A stretch of DNA of 64,000 nt from an uncultured Prevotella sp. (GCA_905234815.1 CAJOIX010000004.1:12710-76709), one strand, 5' to 3'; numbered from the stretch's first letter, positions 36,176 to 45,621 are shown. A program made the numbers and translations. The notes: generated by a model not told the origin, from the letters alone.

Positions 36176-36391
36176 TTAGTCCTCGGCAGCGTCTTTGATA
36201 TCGTCAACCAAATCGGAAACGTCTTTGCGACTGAGACTGAGATTGTGTTTCTTGCAAAAGTCTTCCACAGCTTCAGTCAGTTTTGCACGAGTGTTTTCAC
36301 CCTTTTCGGGAGCCAAAAGCAGGCCAGCCAAGCCACCTGCAAGAGCGCCTGTCAGGAAAGCGCCAAGATATCCAAGTGATTTCATAAACAA
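36176..36391 (-). CDS. YtxH domain-containing protein
   Basis: 71 residues. The hydrophobic Gly/Ala-rich start SLGYLGAFLTGALAGGLAGLLLAPEKGENTRAKL is the YtxH motif (one membrane segment followed by the LAPxxGxxTR turn). The rest is a charged helix. Such proteins are often envelope- or stress-associated. First gene of the three-gene minus-strand unit. Confidence 0.85.
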   Translation of the reverse strand: MFMKSLGYLGAFLTGALAGGLAGLLLAPEKGENTRAKLTEAVEDFCKKHNLSLSRKDVSDLVDDIKDAAED

Positions 36392-36417
36392 ATATTTTTA
36401 TAGGGTTTTATTTGATG

Positions 36418-36425
36418 CAAATGTA
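36418..36425 (-). promoter_or_regulatory. Candidate -7 box for the YtxH operon
   Basis: On minus the sequence is TACATTTG, 27 bases before the start codon. No convincing -33 box. Confidence 0.4.
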
Positions 36426-36541
36426 GCGTTTTATCTTCTGATAGAAGTATTTTTTTATCTTTTTTTAGACGAAAGGGAATAAAAACGCGATTTTTAACAA
36501 ACTTTTTCATACCAAATAAGTAGTATATAGTGAGAATTGTG

Positions 36542-36549
36542 TAAATTTG
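36542..36549 (+). promoter_or_regulatory. Candidate -7 box for the SPOR lipoprotein gene
   Basis: TAAATTTG at 36542-36549, about 49 bases before the ATG. -33 not clear. Confidence 0.4.
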
Positions 36550-36597
36550 CGCAATAAAAAATAGGCAGATTTAATCATTCATAATTAAAAAAATAAC

Positions 36598-37077
36598 ATG
36601 AAAAAAGTTTTTTTCTACAGCATTGCCCTCTGCATGGCAGTAGCTCTTACAAGTTGTAAAACCACCAAGGACAGCGCCTACAAGAAGGCCTATGAGAAAG
36701 CCAAAGCAGCCGAGCAGGCTCAACCTGTGCAGCAAGAAGTAGCAACCGTTGCCCCTGTTCAGACTCAGCCCGTTCAGCCCCAAACCGTTGACACCGAAAA
36801 CGTATCTGTACGTCAGGAAGACGGTCTGACCGTAGTGAGCGGAAGAGGCCTGAGCAACTACAGTGTTGTGGTAGGTTCTTTCTCTATGAAGGCTAATGCT
36901 GAAGGTCTGCAGCAGACCCTAAAAGCCGCAGGCTACGAAGCTCAGATTGCTTACAATGCTGCTCGCAACATGTACCGTGTAGTGGCCAGCACCTTCGTTG
37001 ACAAGGCTTCGGCTGTTGCTTCGCGCAACCAGTTCCGCGACAAATATCCCGACGCCTGGTTGCTCTATCAGAAGTAA
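36598..37077 (+). CDS. SPOR domain lipoprotein
   Basis: 159 residues. The signal peptide ends at the lipobox ALTSC (Cys about 20). A Lys/Ala and then Pro/Gln/Val-rich linker (about 25-65) leads to a C-terminal SPOR domain: SNYSVVVGSFSMKANAEGLQQTLKAAGYEAQI and YRVVASTF (about 83-155). SPOR domains bind denuded peptidoglycan glycans at division sites. A lipid-anchored, periplasm-facing division or envelope factor is inferred. Confidence 0.88.
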   Translation: MKKVFFYSIALCMAVALTSCKTTKDSAYKKAYEKAKAAEQAQPVQQEVATVAPVQTQPVQPQTVDTENVSVRQEDGLTVVSGRGLSNYSVVVGSFSMKANAEGLQQTLKAAGYEAQIAYNAARNMYRVVASTFVDKASAVASRNQFRDKYPDAWLLYQK

Positions 37078-37087
37078 TCAGCACTGC

Positions 37088-37501
37088 GTGGCAAGAATAC
37101 TCTCTGTCGATTACGGACAGAAACGTACAGGATTAGCAGTCACCGACCCATTGCAGATTATAGCCAATGGGTTGGCGACTGTTCCTACATCCACCCTTTT
37201 CGATTTTCTGACCGACTATACTGCTCGTGAAGAGGTAGAGCGGATTGTCATCGGCGAGCCGCGCCAGCCTAACGGCCAGCCCAGCGAGAACCTCCCGCGG
37301 GTGCAAGCGTTTGTCAACCGCTGGCGAAAGGCGCATCCCGAACTACCCATTGAATACTACGACGAGCGGTTCACTTCCGTCTTGGCCCATCAGGCTATGA
37401 TAGACGGTGGACTAAAAAAGAAGGCTCGGCAAAACAAAGCGTTGGTGGATGAAATCAGTGCCACCATCATTCTGCAGAGTTATCTCGCATCGCGGCGCTG
37501 A
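37088..37501 (+). CDS. ruvX: Holliday junction resolvase-like protein RuvX (YqgF)
   Basis: 137 residues from the GTG at 37088 (V/M-ARILSVDYGQKRTGLAVTD). The longer frame upstream overlaps the SPOR gene and has no family sequence. Other blocks are VERIVIGEPRQPNGQPSEN and IEYYDERFTSVLA. The RNase H-like fold acts in pre-16S rRNA 5' processing and possibly recombination. No upstream ATG is available in a sensible place. Ten bases behind the SPOR gene. Confidence 0.9.
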   Translation: MARILSVDYGQKRTGLAVTDPLQIIANGLATVPTSTLFDFLTDYTAREEVERIVIGEPRQPNGQPSENLPRVQAFVNRWRKAHPELPIEYYDERFTSVLAHQAMIDGGLKKKARQNKALVDEISATIILQSYLASRR

Positions 37502-37565
37502 ACGTGTTTTCATCCGAAAGCTTTCATGCGGCGATGCTCATCTTTTCCCCATTCATCTCAAGAAA

Positions 37566-38120
37566 ATGATACTCCCTATTTATACGCTCGGACAACCCGT
37601 ACTCCGCAAGGTGGCCGAAGATATTCCCACCGATTATCCCAATCTGCAGCAACTCGTGGCCGATATGTATGAGACCATGGCAGCCAGCGACGGCATTGGT
37701 CTGGCGGCTCCTCAGATTGGAAAATCCATCCGTGTGGTGGTAATCGACCTTGACCCGCTGAGCGAAGACTTCCCTGAATACAAGGGATTCCACCATGCCT
37801 ATATCAATCCGCACATCATAGAAGTGGACGAAAGCGCTCCTATGGCCACCATGGCCGAGGGCTGTCTATCGCTGCCAGGCATTCACGAGAAGGTGACCCG
37901 ACCCACACGCATACACGTCAAATACCTTGACGAAGAACTGCAACCGCACGACGAATGGGTGGAGGGCTATCTCGCCCGTGTCATGCAGCACGAGTTCGAC
38001 CACTTGGAAGGTCACGTGTTCACTGATCGTATCACTCCCTTCCGCCGCCAACTCATCAAGAATAAGCTCAAGGCAGTGAGCGAAGGTCGGTTCCGCTGCG
38101 GCTACAAAACGAAATCTTAA
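37566..38120 (+). CDS. def: Peptide deformylase
   Basis: 184 residues from the ATG at 37566 (MILPIYTLGQPVLRK). Family motifs are GIGLAAPQIG (motif 1), EGCLSLPG (motif 2, metal-ligand Cys) and QHEFDHLEG (HExxH-type HEFDH, motif 3). It removes the N-formyl group from nascent proteins. Its TAA overlaps the ATG of the TPR gene (TAATG). Confidence 0.95.
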   Translation: MILPIYTLGQPVLRKVAEDIPTDYPNLQQLVADMYETMAASDGIGLAAPQIGKSIRVVVIDLDPLSEDFPEYKGFHHAYINPHIIEVDESAPMATMAEGCLSLPGIHEKVTRPTRIHVKYLDEELQPHDEWVEGYLARVMQHEFDHLEGHVFTDRITPFRRQLIKNKLKAVSEGRFRCGYKTKS

Positions 38121-40132
38121 TGCTCAGGCGCACAATAGTCTTCTTTTTTTTCACCCTGCTCGCGCTTCAAGCGAGCGCGCAGTATAAGGTTGACCGGCTG
38201 GTTCGCAGTGGAGAAGTAGCCCTCCACTATGAAGACTATGTGCTCAGCATACAATACTTCAATCAAGCCATCCAACTGAAGCCATACCTCTATCGCCCCT
38301 GGCAGATGCGCGGTGTGGCTAAATTTTACCTTGACGACTTTGTGGGTGCCGAGGCCGATGCCACGGAAGCATTGCGACTGAATCCGTATATCGACATGTT
38401 GTACGATTTGCGGGCCATCAGCCGCATACGCCAGAAAAACTACACCGCCGCCATTGACGATTACACCAAGGCCTTGACATTGAACCCAGGCCAGCAGAAC
38501 TATTGGTTTAACCGTGCGCTCTGCCGGCTGAACAATAAGGACTACGATCAAGCCCTGCTCGATGTAGATACCATCATTCGAAAATGGCAGAACTACTCCA
38601 ATGCCTATTCGCTCAAGGCCGAGCTCTATCTCCACAAGAAGGACACCATTGAGGCGGCCCGTTGGATAACCGCCAGTCTGAAAATCAATCCCTACGATGC
38701 TGATGCCTGGACCACCCGCGCCTACATCGCACTGGCCAGAAAGGAATGGAAAGATGCCGAGCGATTTCTCTCGGAAGTGATTCGCCTGAAGCCTAAAACG
38801 GTGAGTGCCTATGTCAACCGCGCCTTGGCGCGCTACAACTTCAACCAACTGCGGGGCTCCATGGCCGACTACGATATGGCCATCGACCTCGACCCCAACA
38901 ATTTCCTGGCCCACTACAACCGCGGACAGCTCCGTATGCAACTCGGCGACGACAATCGCGCCATCGACGACTTCAACTTCGTGATTGGTCTCGAGCCCGA
39001 CAATGTAACCGCCATTTTCAATCGCGCCCTCCTACTCGACCGCACAGGCGACCTCGCAGCAGCCATTCGCGACTACACAACGGTGATTGACCAGTTTCCT
39101 AACTTCTGGACCGGTCTGCACTACCGCGCCCGTTGCTACCGCCGACTCGGACAGACCGCCAAGGCCGAACTGGACGAGTTTCGCATCCTGAAAGCCCAGA
39201 TGAACAAACACCTCGGCGTGCAACAACGCTGGAGCAAAGGTAAAACCGAAGAAGTGCGCAAACGCAGCGAGATAGACCCGGAGAAATACAATCAGCTGGT
39301 GGTGAACGATGAGGAAACCGTTGACCACGACTACAAGAGCGAATATCGCGGGCGCATACAGAATCGCTCCATCGAATCCACCTTCCTGCCCATGTTCTCG
39401 CTCTCGTACCTGCCCTATCGAGGCGGTGTGAACAGCATCCAGCTTTACGATTCAGCAGTCGATGCATTCAACCACCAGATCAAAGCCGCAGGTGCGGCGG
39501 CGCCGCTCTATATCGTGACCAGCAACGACGCGCTGACCGAGAGCCAGTCGGCCACCTATTTCCAGCGCATTGAACAAATCACGACAGCCATCGAGAAACA
39601 ACCCGCCGTTGCCGAACTTGTAACGCAACTGCTGGAGCGCGCCGTGCTCTATAATATGCTCCACGACTACGACGCCGCCCTGAACGATCTGACCGTCTGC
39701 CTGCAGACCGACTCCACCTCCGTGCTTGCCTGCTGGCAAATCAGCGTAGTGGAAGCCGCGCTGGCCAATCTGCCCGCACTCGCCTCGCTGCCGCAGTCAT
39801 CGGCGCTCGACAACATCGGCAACTCCACGGCCAGTTCCATCTATTCGGCACGCGCCATGGAACATACAAAGCGCGCACTGAAGCAACAGCCCAACAATCC
39901 GCTTCTGCTCTACAACCGCGGCAACCTGCTCGCAGCCGACCGACGCTTCGACGATGCCATTGACACCTACACCCAGGCGCTCGCACTCAACCCGATGCTG
40001 GCCGAAGCCTACTACAATCGCGCACTGGCACATCTTGCCGCAGGCAACAACCAGGCTGCAAAACAAGACCTCAGCCGCGCCGGAGAACTGGGCCTCTACA
40101 ACGCCTACAGTCTGATGAAGCAAATCAAGTAG
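38120..40132 (+). CDS. Secreted tetratricopeptide-repeat protein
   Basis: 670 residues. Signal peptide (RRTIVFFFFTLLALQASAQ, cleavage near residue 20). TPR units run from about 22 to 340 (e.g. AIDDYTKALTLNPGQQNYWFNRALCR, SMADYDMAIDLDPNNFLAHYNRGQLR). A less regular middle part follows (about 370-560), then at least three more TPRs to the end. Periplasmic or outer-membrane-associated scaffold by inference. Translationally coupled to def. Array C follows the gene. Confidence 0.85.
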   Translation: MLRRTIVFFFFTLLALQASAQYKVDRLVRSGEVALHYEDYVLSIQYFNQAIQLKPYLYRPWQMRGVAKFYLDDFVGAEADATEALRLNPYIDMLYDLRAISRIRQKNYTAAIDDYTKALTLNPGQQNYWFNRALCRLNNKDYDQALLDVDTIIRKWQNYSNAYSLKAELYLHKKDTIEAARWITASLKINPYDADAWTTRAYIALARKEWKDAERFLSEVIRLKPKTVSAYVNRALARYNFNQLRGSMADYDMAIDLDPNNFLAHYNRGQLRMQLGDDNRAIDDFNFVIGLEPDNVTAIFNRALLLDRTGDLAAAIRDYTTVIDQFPNFWTGLHYRARCYRRLGQTAKAELDEFRILKAQMNKHLGVQQRWSKGKTEEVRKRSEIDPEKYNQLVVNDEETVDHDYKSEYRGRIQNRSIESTFLPMFSLSYLPYRGGVNSIQLYDSAVDAFNHQIKAAGAAAPLYIVTSNDALTESQSATYFQRIEQITTAIEKQPAVAELVTQLLERAVLYNMLHDYDAALNDLTVCLQTDSTSVLACWQISVVEAALANLPALASLPQSSALDNIGNSTASSIYSARAMEHTKRALKQQPNNPLLLYNRGNLLAADRRFDDAIDTYTQALALNPMLAEAYYNRALAHLAAGNNQAAKQDLSRAGELGLYNAYSLMKQIK

Positions 40133-40203
40133 AGACACGGCAGTCGCACTCTTTCTTCGCGCCGCCATATCGCTGAAAATCAACCCTTTACGAAACACAT
40201 TTC

Positions 40204-40284
40204 AAAAGCTATGCTTTTGCCTTCCGAAAGCATAGCTTTTACACGCCAAAAGCATAGGTTTGGGAGCCCAAAACCTATGCTTTT
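40204..40284. repeat. Array C: four 15-bp near-palindromes at 22-bp period, two inverted
   Basis: Units at 40204, 40226, 40248 and 40270: AAAAGCTATGCTTTT (inverted), GAAAGCATAGCTTTT, AAAAGCATAGGTTTG, AAAACCTATGCTTTT (inverted). Spacers are GCCTTCC, ACACGCC and GGAGCCC. Length 81 bp. It lies between the TPR gene and the nuoA promoter. Confidence 0.9.
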
Positions 40285-40360
40285 GTAATTTAATAGTTTT
40301 CATCGCGCGCGCAAGCGTACTTTTTTAAAGTAATAAGAAGGCTAATTGAAAAGTTTTTTA

Positions 40361-40368
40361 TAATTTTG
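40361..40368 (+). promoter_or_regulatory. Candidate -7 box of the nuo operon
   Basis: TAATTTTG at 40361-40368, about 62 bases before the nuoA ATG. A TTG lies only 12 bases upstream, so the -33 box is not convincing. Confidence 0.4.
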
Positions 40369-40430
40369 CGCGCGAATTATACATACCACGAAACAACAAA
40401 ACCAAAATAATTATAATTTCTTAAACGTTT

Positions 40431-40778
40431 ATGAATTTTTTATTAATCACCGTATTGTTGACGGCTGCTACCTTGGTGCTCGGCGCTTACGTCGTGGCCA
40501 AGCTGATCGGTCCCCGTTCGTACAATCCGTTGAAGGGTGAACCCTACGAGTGCGGTATCCCCACGCGCGGCAGCTCTTGGCTACCGCTGAGCGTGGGCTA
40601 CTACTTGTTCGCCATCCTCTTCCTGATGTTCGACATTGAGACCGTATTGCTCTATCCCTGGGCAGTCGTTGTGAAACAGTTTGGCCCAATGGCTCTGGTG
40701 AGCATTGGTTTCTTCCTGGCAGTACTTGTTTTAGGCCTGGCTTATGCTTGGCGGAAAGGAGCATTAGAATGGAAGTAA
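40431..40778 (+). CDS. nuoA: NADH:quinone oxidoreductase-type complex I subunit A
   Basis: 115 residues, three transmembrane helices. YECGIPTRGSSWLPLSVGYYLFAILFLMFDIETVLLYPW includes the YECG and FDxE motifs typical of NuoA/ND3. First gene of the nuo cluster. nuoB starts inside its last codons. Confidence 0.96.
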   Translation: MNFLLITVLLTAATLVLGAYVVAKLIGPRSYNPLKGEPYECGIPTRGSSWLPLSVGYYLFAILFLMFDIETVLLYPWAVVVKQFGPMALVSIGFFLAVLVLGLAYAWRKGALEWK

Positions 40779-41485
40779 GAAAGCCCAGTATCAAAAACAT
40801 TCCTTACGATGAGTTTAAGGATAACGCCGGCCTGCAGCAAATCATCGATGAGCTGCACGAAGGCGGTGTCAACCTTGTAGTCGGCTCATTAGACCAAGCC
40901 ATCAACTGGGGCCGCGCCAACTCGCTCTGGTCGCTCACCTTCGCCACCTCTTGCTGCGGCATTGAGTTCATGGCAGTAGGTTGCGCCCGCTACGACTTCT
41001 CGCGCTTCGGATTTGAAGTAACCCGAAATTCTCCCCGTCAGGCCGACCTCATCATGTGCGCCGGCACCATCACCCACAAGATGGCCCCCGCACTGAAGCG
41101 TCTCTACGACGAAATGGCCGAGCCCAAATACGTCATCGCCGTGGGCGGTTGCGCCATCTCGGGCGGACCCTTCAAGTCGAGCTATCACGTAGTGAAAGGC
41201 ATTGAAGAAATCGTGCCCGTCGATGTATTCATCCCAGGATGCCCTCCCCGCCCCGAAGCCATTCTCTACGGCATGATGCAACTGCAGAGAAAAGTGAAAG
41301 TTGAGAAATTCTTCGGTGGTGCCAACCACAAGCAAACCAAGGCAGAGCGCGAGCTCGGCGTGAGCAACGAAGAGCTCACCTACGGCCGCAAGAAGCCCAT
41401 CGTGGTGACCGACGTGCCCGAAGAATTCGTACAAGAAATGCAAAAAAGCAGCCAGGAGCAAGCAGGAAAGGAGGAAGCAAAATGA
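40769..41485 (+). CDS. nuoB: Complex I subunit B (4Fe-4S, N2 cluster)
   Basis: 238 residues from the ATG at 40769 (MEVRKPSIKNIPYDEF), overlapping nuoA by 10 bases. An upstream in-frame start is less likely. The N2 cluster ligands are visible in TSCCGIEFMA, in the Cys of AVGGCAISGG and in PGCPPRPEA. The C-terminal 60 residues are charged and longer than in many homologs. Overlaps nuoCD by four bases. Confidence 0.96.
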   Translation: MEVRKPSIKNIPYDEFKDNAGLQQIIDELHEGGVNLVVGSLDQAINWGRANSLWSLTFATSCCGIEFMAVGCARYDFSRFGFEVTRNSPRQADLIMCAGTITHKMAPALKRLYDEMAEPKYVIAVGGCAISGGPFKSSYHVVKGIEEIVPVDVFIPGCPPRPEAILYGMMQLQRKVKVEKFFGGANHKQTKAERELGVSNEELTYGRKKPIVVTDVPEEFVQEMQKSSQEQAGKEEAK

Positions 41486-43047
41486 AACTCAATCCAACCC
41501 TATTAGCATTTGATCAGTTTGCCGCAGAAATGGCCAAGCTGAAAAACGAGAAAGGTTTCGATTTCCTCGTGACCATTATTGGCGAAGACTTTGGTGCAGA
41601 AGAAGGTCTCGGATGTATCTATATCCTTGAGAACACCCAGACCCAAGAGCGCACCAGCGTGAAAACCCTTGCCAAGCAACTCGGCGAAGACTATCTCATA
41701 CCCTCAGTCATAAACATCTGGGCAGGCGCCAATCTGCTGGAACGCGAAGTCTATGACTTCTATGGAATAAAATTCCTCGGCCACCCCGATATGCGCCGCC
41801 TGTTCCTGCGCAGCGATTTCAAGGGATACCCCTTCAGAAAAGACTGGCAGTTCAACGATGAATATACACTGCAAGACGACGACGAGCCCAACTACGGCTA
41901 CGAATTCTCGCTCACCAAAGACGGCAAGCTGCAGACCAAGCAGAACCAGCTCTTTACCGACGACGAATACGTGGTGAACATTGGCCCGCAGCACCCATCC
42001 ACCCACGGTGTGCTCCGCCTGCAAACCGTGCTCGACGGCGAAAAAGTGAAGCGCATCTATCCCCACCTGGGCTATATCCATCGCGGCATTGAAAAGATGT
42101 GCGAAGCATACACCTACCCTCAAACACTCGCACTGACCGACCGTCTGAACTACCTCTCGGCCATGATGCACCGCCACGCTCTCGTGGGAGTGATTGAAGA
42201 AGCCCTGGAAGTTGAGCTTACCGATCGCATCAAATACATCCGCACCATCATGGATGAACTGCAGCGACTCGACTCACACTTGCTGTACTGCGGATGCTGC
42301 GCACAAGACCTTGGCGCACTCACAGCATTCCTCTACTGTATGCGCGACCGCGAACACGTGCTCAATGTGATGGAAGAAACCACTGGTGGACGCCTCATTC
42401 AGAACTACTACCGCATCGGCGGACTGCAGGACGATATTGACGAGAACTTCGTCAAGAACGTGAAAGACCTCTGCAAATATCTCCGTCCAATGATTCAGGA
42501 ATACATGGATGTGTTCGGCGATAACGTGATCACCCACAATCGTTTTGAAGGCGTTGGCCCAATGAACCAGGCAGACTGCATCGCCTACGGCGTGACAGGC
42601 CCTGCCGGGCGTGCAGCAGGTTGGGGTAACGATGTTCGCAAGAACCATCCCTACGATATGTACGACAAAGTGGAATGGCGCCAAATCACGCTCACAGGAG
42701 CCGATTCGATGGACCGTTACCTCGTGCACATTGAGGAAATGTATCAGAGCCTCGACATTATCGAACAGCTCATCGACAACATTCCCGAAGGCGACTTCTA
42801 CGTAAAGCAGAAGCCCATCATCAAGGTGCCCGAAGGACAATGGTACTTCTCCGTCGAAGGAGCCAGCGGCGAATTCGGTGTGTACCTCGACTCGCGTGGC
42901 GACAAGAGCCCCTACCGACTCAAGCTGCGCCCCATGGGCCTGTCGCTCGTAGGAGCACTCGACCCCATGCTGCGCGGACAGAAAGTGGCCGACCTTGTTG
43001 CTGCCGGAGCAGCCATCGACTTCGTCATACCTGACATCGACAGATAA
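41482..43047 (+). CDS. nuoCD: Fused complex I subunits C and D
   Basis: 521 residues. Residues about 1-150 are the 30-kDa (NuoC) domain (WAGANLLEREVYDFYGIKFLGHPDMRRLFL). From about 165 the 49-kDa (NuoD) domain begins with NIGPQHPSTHGVLRL and contains the quinone-site histidine of that motif, HLGYIHRGIEKMCE and ERVEG-like blocks, ending with DPMLRGQKVADLVAAGAAIDFVIPDIDR. The fusion is common in several lineages. About 100 bases of AT-rich repetitive sequence separate it from nuoH. Confidence 0.96.
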   Translation: MKLNPTLLAFDQFAAEMAKLKNEKGFDFLVTIIGEDFGAEEGLGCIYILENTQTQERTSVKTLAKQLGEDYLIPSVINIWAGANLLEREVYDFYGIKFLGHPDMRRLFLRSDFKGYPFRKDWQFNDEYTLQDDDEPNYGYEFSLTKDGKLQTKQNQLFTDDEYVVNIGPQHPSTHGVLRLQTVLDGEKVKRIYPHLGYIHRGIEKMCEAYTYPQTLALTDRLNYLSAMMHRHALVGVIEEALEVELTDRIKYIRTIMDELQRLDSHLLYCGCCAQDLGALTAFLYCMRDREHVLNVMEETTGGRLIQNYYRIGGLQDDIDENFVKNVKDLCKYLRPMIQEYMDVFGDNVITHNRFEGVGPMNQADCIAYGVTGPAGRAAGWGNDVRKNHPYDMYDKVEWRQITLTGADSMDRYLVHIEEMYQSLDIIEQLIDNIPEGDFYVKQKPIIKVPEGQWYFSVEGASGEFGVYLDSRGDKSPYRLKLRPMGLSLVGALDPMLRGQKVADLVAAGAAIDFVIPDIDR

Positions 43048-43149
43048 AATAATTGAACAATTTGACAATTTGACTATTTCGCCGTTCGACCATCAGAAAT
43101 CGGGAAAATAGAAAAATCGTAAAATTAAAAGAATCGTAAAATACACATC

Positions 43150-44235
43150 ATGTTTGATTTCTCAATAGTAACACAATGGATCCACAGTCTGCTGACAGTC
43201 ACCCTCGGGTTGGCTACAGGCTGGGCTGTGTTCATTGAGTGTGTGCTCGTGGGAGTAGTCATCCTGACTGCCTATGCCCTGATTGCCATGCTCATGATCT
43301 ATATGGAACGTAAGGTCTGTGCCTTCTTCCAGTGCCGCCTCGGTCCTACCCGCGTAGGTCCATGGGGCGTGTTCCAAATCATTGCCGACGTGCTGAAAAT
43401 GCTCATCAAGGAGATTTTCATCGTCGATCGCGCTGATAAACTGCTCTATTGCCTGGCTCCCTTCCTCGTAGTCATCGCCTCGGTGGGCACCTTCTCATTC
43501 CTCCCTTGGAACAAAGGTGCCGAGGTGCTCGACTTCAATGTTGGAGTATTCCTCATCACCGCCATCTCTTCCATCGGCGTTGTGGGCATCTTCCTCGCAG
43601 GTTGGGCCAGTAACAACAAGTATTCAGTGGTGTCGGCCATGCGCGGAGCCGTGCAAATGATCTCCTACGAGATGTCGCTCGGACTCACACTCATAGCCAT
43701 GGTCATTCTCACAGGCACGATGCAAGTCAGCACCATTGTTGACCAGCAAACAGGTCCATGGAACTGGCTGATCATCCAAGGACATATTCCAGCCGTGATT
43801 GCCTTCTTCACCTTCCTCATTGCAGGAAATGCAGAGGCCAACCGTGGTCCGTTCGACTTGGCAGAAGCCGAGAGCGAGCTCACCGCCGGTTACCACACTG
43901 AATATTCCGGTATGGGCTTTGGCTACTATTATCTGGCCGAGTTCATGAACCTCTTCGTAATCTCCGGTCTTGCCGTTACCATCTTCCTGGGCGGCTGGGC
44001 TCCAGTGAACATTGGCATCGAAGCGTTCGACCAAGTGATGAACTACATCCCGGGCATTGTATGGTTCATGGGCAAGACCCTGGCCATTGTCTGGCTGCTC
44101 ATGTGGGTTCGCTGGACATATCCCCGTCTGCGCATTGACCAAATTCTGAAACTTGAATGGAAATACCTCATGCCACTGGCACTCATCAACATTGTACTGA
44201 TGACCGTGTGCGTAGCCATGGGTTGGACCCTCTAA
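43150..44235 (+). CDS. nuoH: Complex I subunit H
   Basis: 361 residues, about eight to nine transmembrane helices. MIYMERKVCAFFQCRLGPTRVGPWGVFQIIADVLKMLIKE is the NuoH/ND1 hallmark, and NRGPFDLAEAESELTAGYHTEYSG forms the quinone-site loop. Connects the peripheral arm to the membrane pump modules. Confidence 0.96.
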   Translation: MFDFSIVTQWIHSLLTVTLGLATGWAVFIECVLVGVVILTAYALIAMLMIYMERKVCAFFQCRLGPTRVGPWGVFQIIADVLKMLIKEIFIVDRADKLLYCLAPFLVVIASVGTFSFLPWNKGAEVLDFNVGVFLITAISSIGVVGIFLAGWASNNKYSVVSAMRGAVQMISYEMSLGLTLIAMVILTGTMQVSTIVDQQTGPWNWLIIQGHIPAVIAFFTFLIAGNAEANRGPFDLAEAESELTAGYHTEYSGMGFGYYYLAEFMNLFVISGLAVTIFLGGWAPVNIGIEAFDQVMNYIPGIVWFMGKTLAIVWLLMWVRWTYPRLRIDQILKLEWKYLMPLALINIVLMTVCVAMGWTL

Positions 44236-44252
44236 AAGGAAAGGATACGAAA

Positions 44253-44783
44253 ATGAAAAATAACACATATTTCTCAGAATTGGGCAGTGCCGTAAAAACA
44301 CTTGCCACGGGATTGAAGGTGACACTCATCGAGTTCTTCACCAAGAAATCGACCGAACAGTATCCCGAAAATCGTAAGACAACACTCCACATCTCAAAGC
44401 GCCACCGCGGACGCCTGGTCTTCACTCGCAACGAGGACGGCTCGTACAACTGTACTGCCTGCACCCTGTGCGAAAAAGCCTGTCCCAATGGCACCATCAA
44501 GATCACATCGGAGATGCGCGAAGACCCCGAAACAGGCAAAAAGAAACGCGTGCTGCTCGACTATCAGTACGACCTTGGCGACTGTATGTTCTGCCAACTC
44601 TGTACCAACGCCTGCAACTTCAACGCCATCCACTTTGTCAACGATTTTGAAAACAGCGTATTCAAGCGCGACAGCCTTGTGCTGCATCTTGATAAGGAAA
44701 CCTATGATGGAGGCTCACTGCCTAATCTCCTCAACGGCGGAGCAGACTTAACCATCGGTCAGTTCAACACTAAAATAAAATAA
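44253..44783 (+). CDS. nuoI: Complex I subunit I (2x 4Fe-4S)
   Basis: 176 residues from the ATG at 44253 behind AAAGGAAAGG. Two ferredoxin motifs: CTACTLCEKACP and CMFCQLCTNACN, each CxxCxxCxxxC. The second motif has Asn where Pro is usual after the last Cys. Carries electrons to NuoB. In a complex without NuoEFG this subunit is the natural docking point for an alternative donor (family knowledge plus inference). Confidence 0.95.
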   Translation: MKNNTYFSELGSAVKTLATGLKVTLIEFFTKKSTEQYPENRKTTLHISKRHRGRLVFTRNEDGSYNCTACTLCEKACPNGTIKITSEMREDPETGKKKRVLLDYQYDLGDCMFCQLCTNACNFNAIHFVNDFENSVFKRDSLVLHLDKETYDGGSLPNLLNGGADLTIGQFNTKIK

Positions 44784-44788
44784 TCGAT

Positions 44789-45310
44789 ATGACAGATATA
44801 ATTGTTTTTGGCATGTTGGCCGTAGTCATCATCGGCTCAGCCATCATGTGCGTCGCCACAACACGCATCATGCGAGCAGCAACATTCCTGCTGTTTGTGC
44901 TGTTTGGCGTGGCTGGCATATATTTCCTGTTAGACTACACCTTCCTCGGTGCAGCGCAGGTGAGCATCTACGCAGGTGGCATCACCATGCTCTATGTGTT
45001 TGCCATACAACTCGTTAGCAAGAAAACGCTGCAAGGTGCCACTGAAAAGATTCAGCTGAAGCGCTTCATCCCGGGAGCCGTCATCGCGCTCGTGGGACTG
45101 GCCACCGTATTGTATGTACTCGTTAAAAGTGAAATGTTCCATCTGCTGACCTCCATGAAAGGTGGAGAAGTAAGCATGAACTTAATTGGTAACGCCCTTG
45201 TTGGTGCCGACAAGTACCAATATGTGCTGCCATTTGAGTTCATCTCGCTCTTCCTCTTGGCCTGCATCATTGGTGGCATTATGGTAGCAAGAAAGGAGGA
45301 CAACGCATGA
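44789..45310 (+). CDS. nuoJ: Complex I subunit J
   Basis: 173 residues, five transmembrane helices. FLLDYTFLGAAQVSIYAGGITMLYVFAI is the conserved NuoJ/ND6 helix-3 region with its pi-bulge. Overlaps nuoK by four bases (ATGA). Confidence 0.94.
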   Translation: MTDIIVFGMLAVVIIGSAIMCVATTRIMRAATFLLFVLFGVAGIYFLLDYTFLGAAQVSIYAGGITMLYVFAIQLVSKKTLQGATEKIQLKRFIPGAVIALVGLATVLYVLVKSEMFHLLTSMKGGEVSMNLIGNALVGADKYQYVLPFEFISLFLLACIIGGIMVARKEDNA

Positions 45311-45621
45311 TACCCGTAGGATGTTATCTCGCTTTCAGCGCAGTGCTGTTCTTCATCGGCGTGTTCGGTTTTGTCACTCGCCGCAACCTGCTTGCCATGC
45401 TCATCTCGGTGGAACTCATACTCAATGCGGTTGACATGAATTTTGCCATCTTCAACCGCTTCATTTTCCCCCAGCATCAGGCATTGGACGGTTTCTTCTT
45501 CACTCTCTTCTCCATTGGTGTGAGCGCCGCAGAAACCGCTGTGGCCATCGCCATTATTCTGAATGTTTACCGCAATTTCAAGAGCGATCAAGTTGATCGA
45601 ATTCAAGAAATGAAGAATTAA
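45307..45621 (+). CDS. nuoK: Complex I subunit K
   Basis: 104 residues, three transmembrane helices. NLLAMLISVELILNAVDMNFAIF holds the conserved membrane Glu of NuoK/ND4L, and a second acidic residue is in SAAETAVAIAIILNVYR. Four-base overlap with nuoJ. Confidence 0.95.
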   Translation: MIPVGCYLAFSAVLFFIGVFGFVTRRNLLAMLISVELILNAVDMNFAIFNRFIFPQHQALDGFFFTLFSIGVSAAETAVAIAIILNVYRNFKSDQVDRIQEMKN

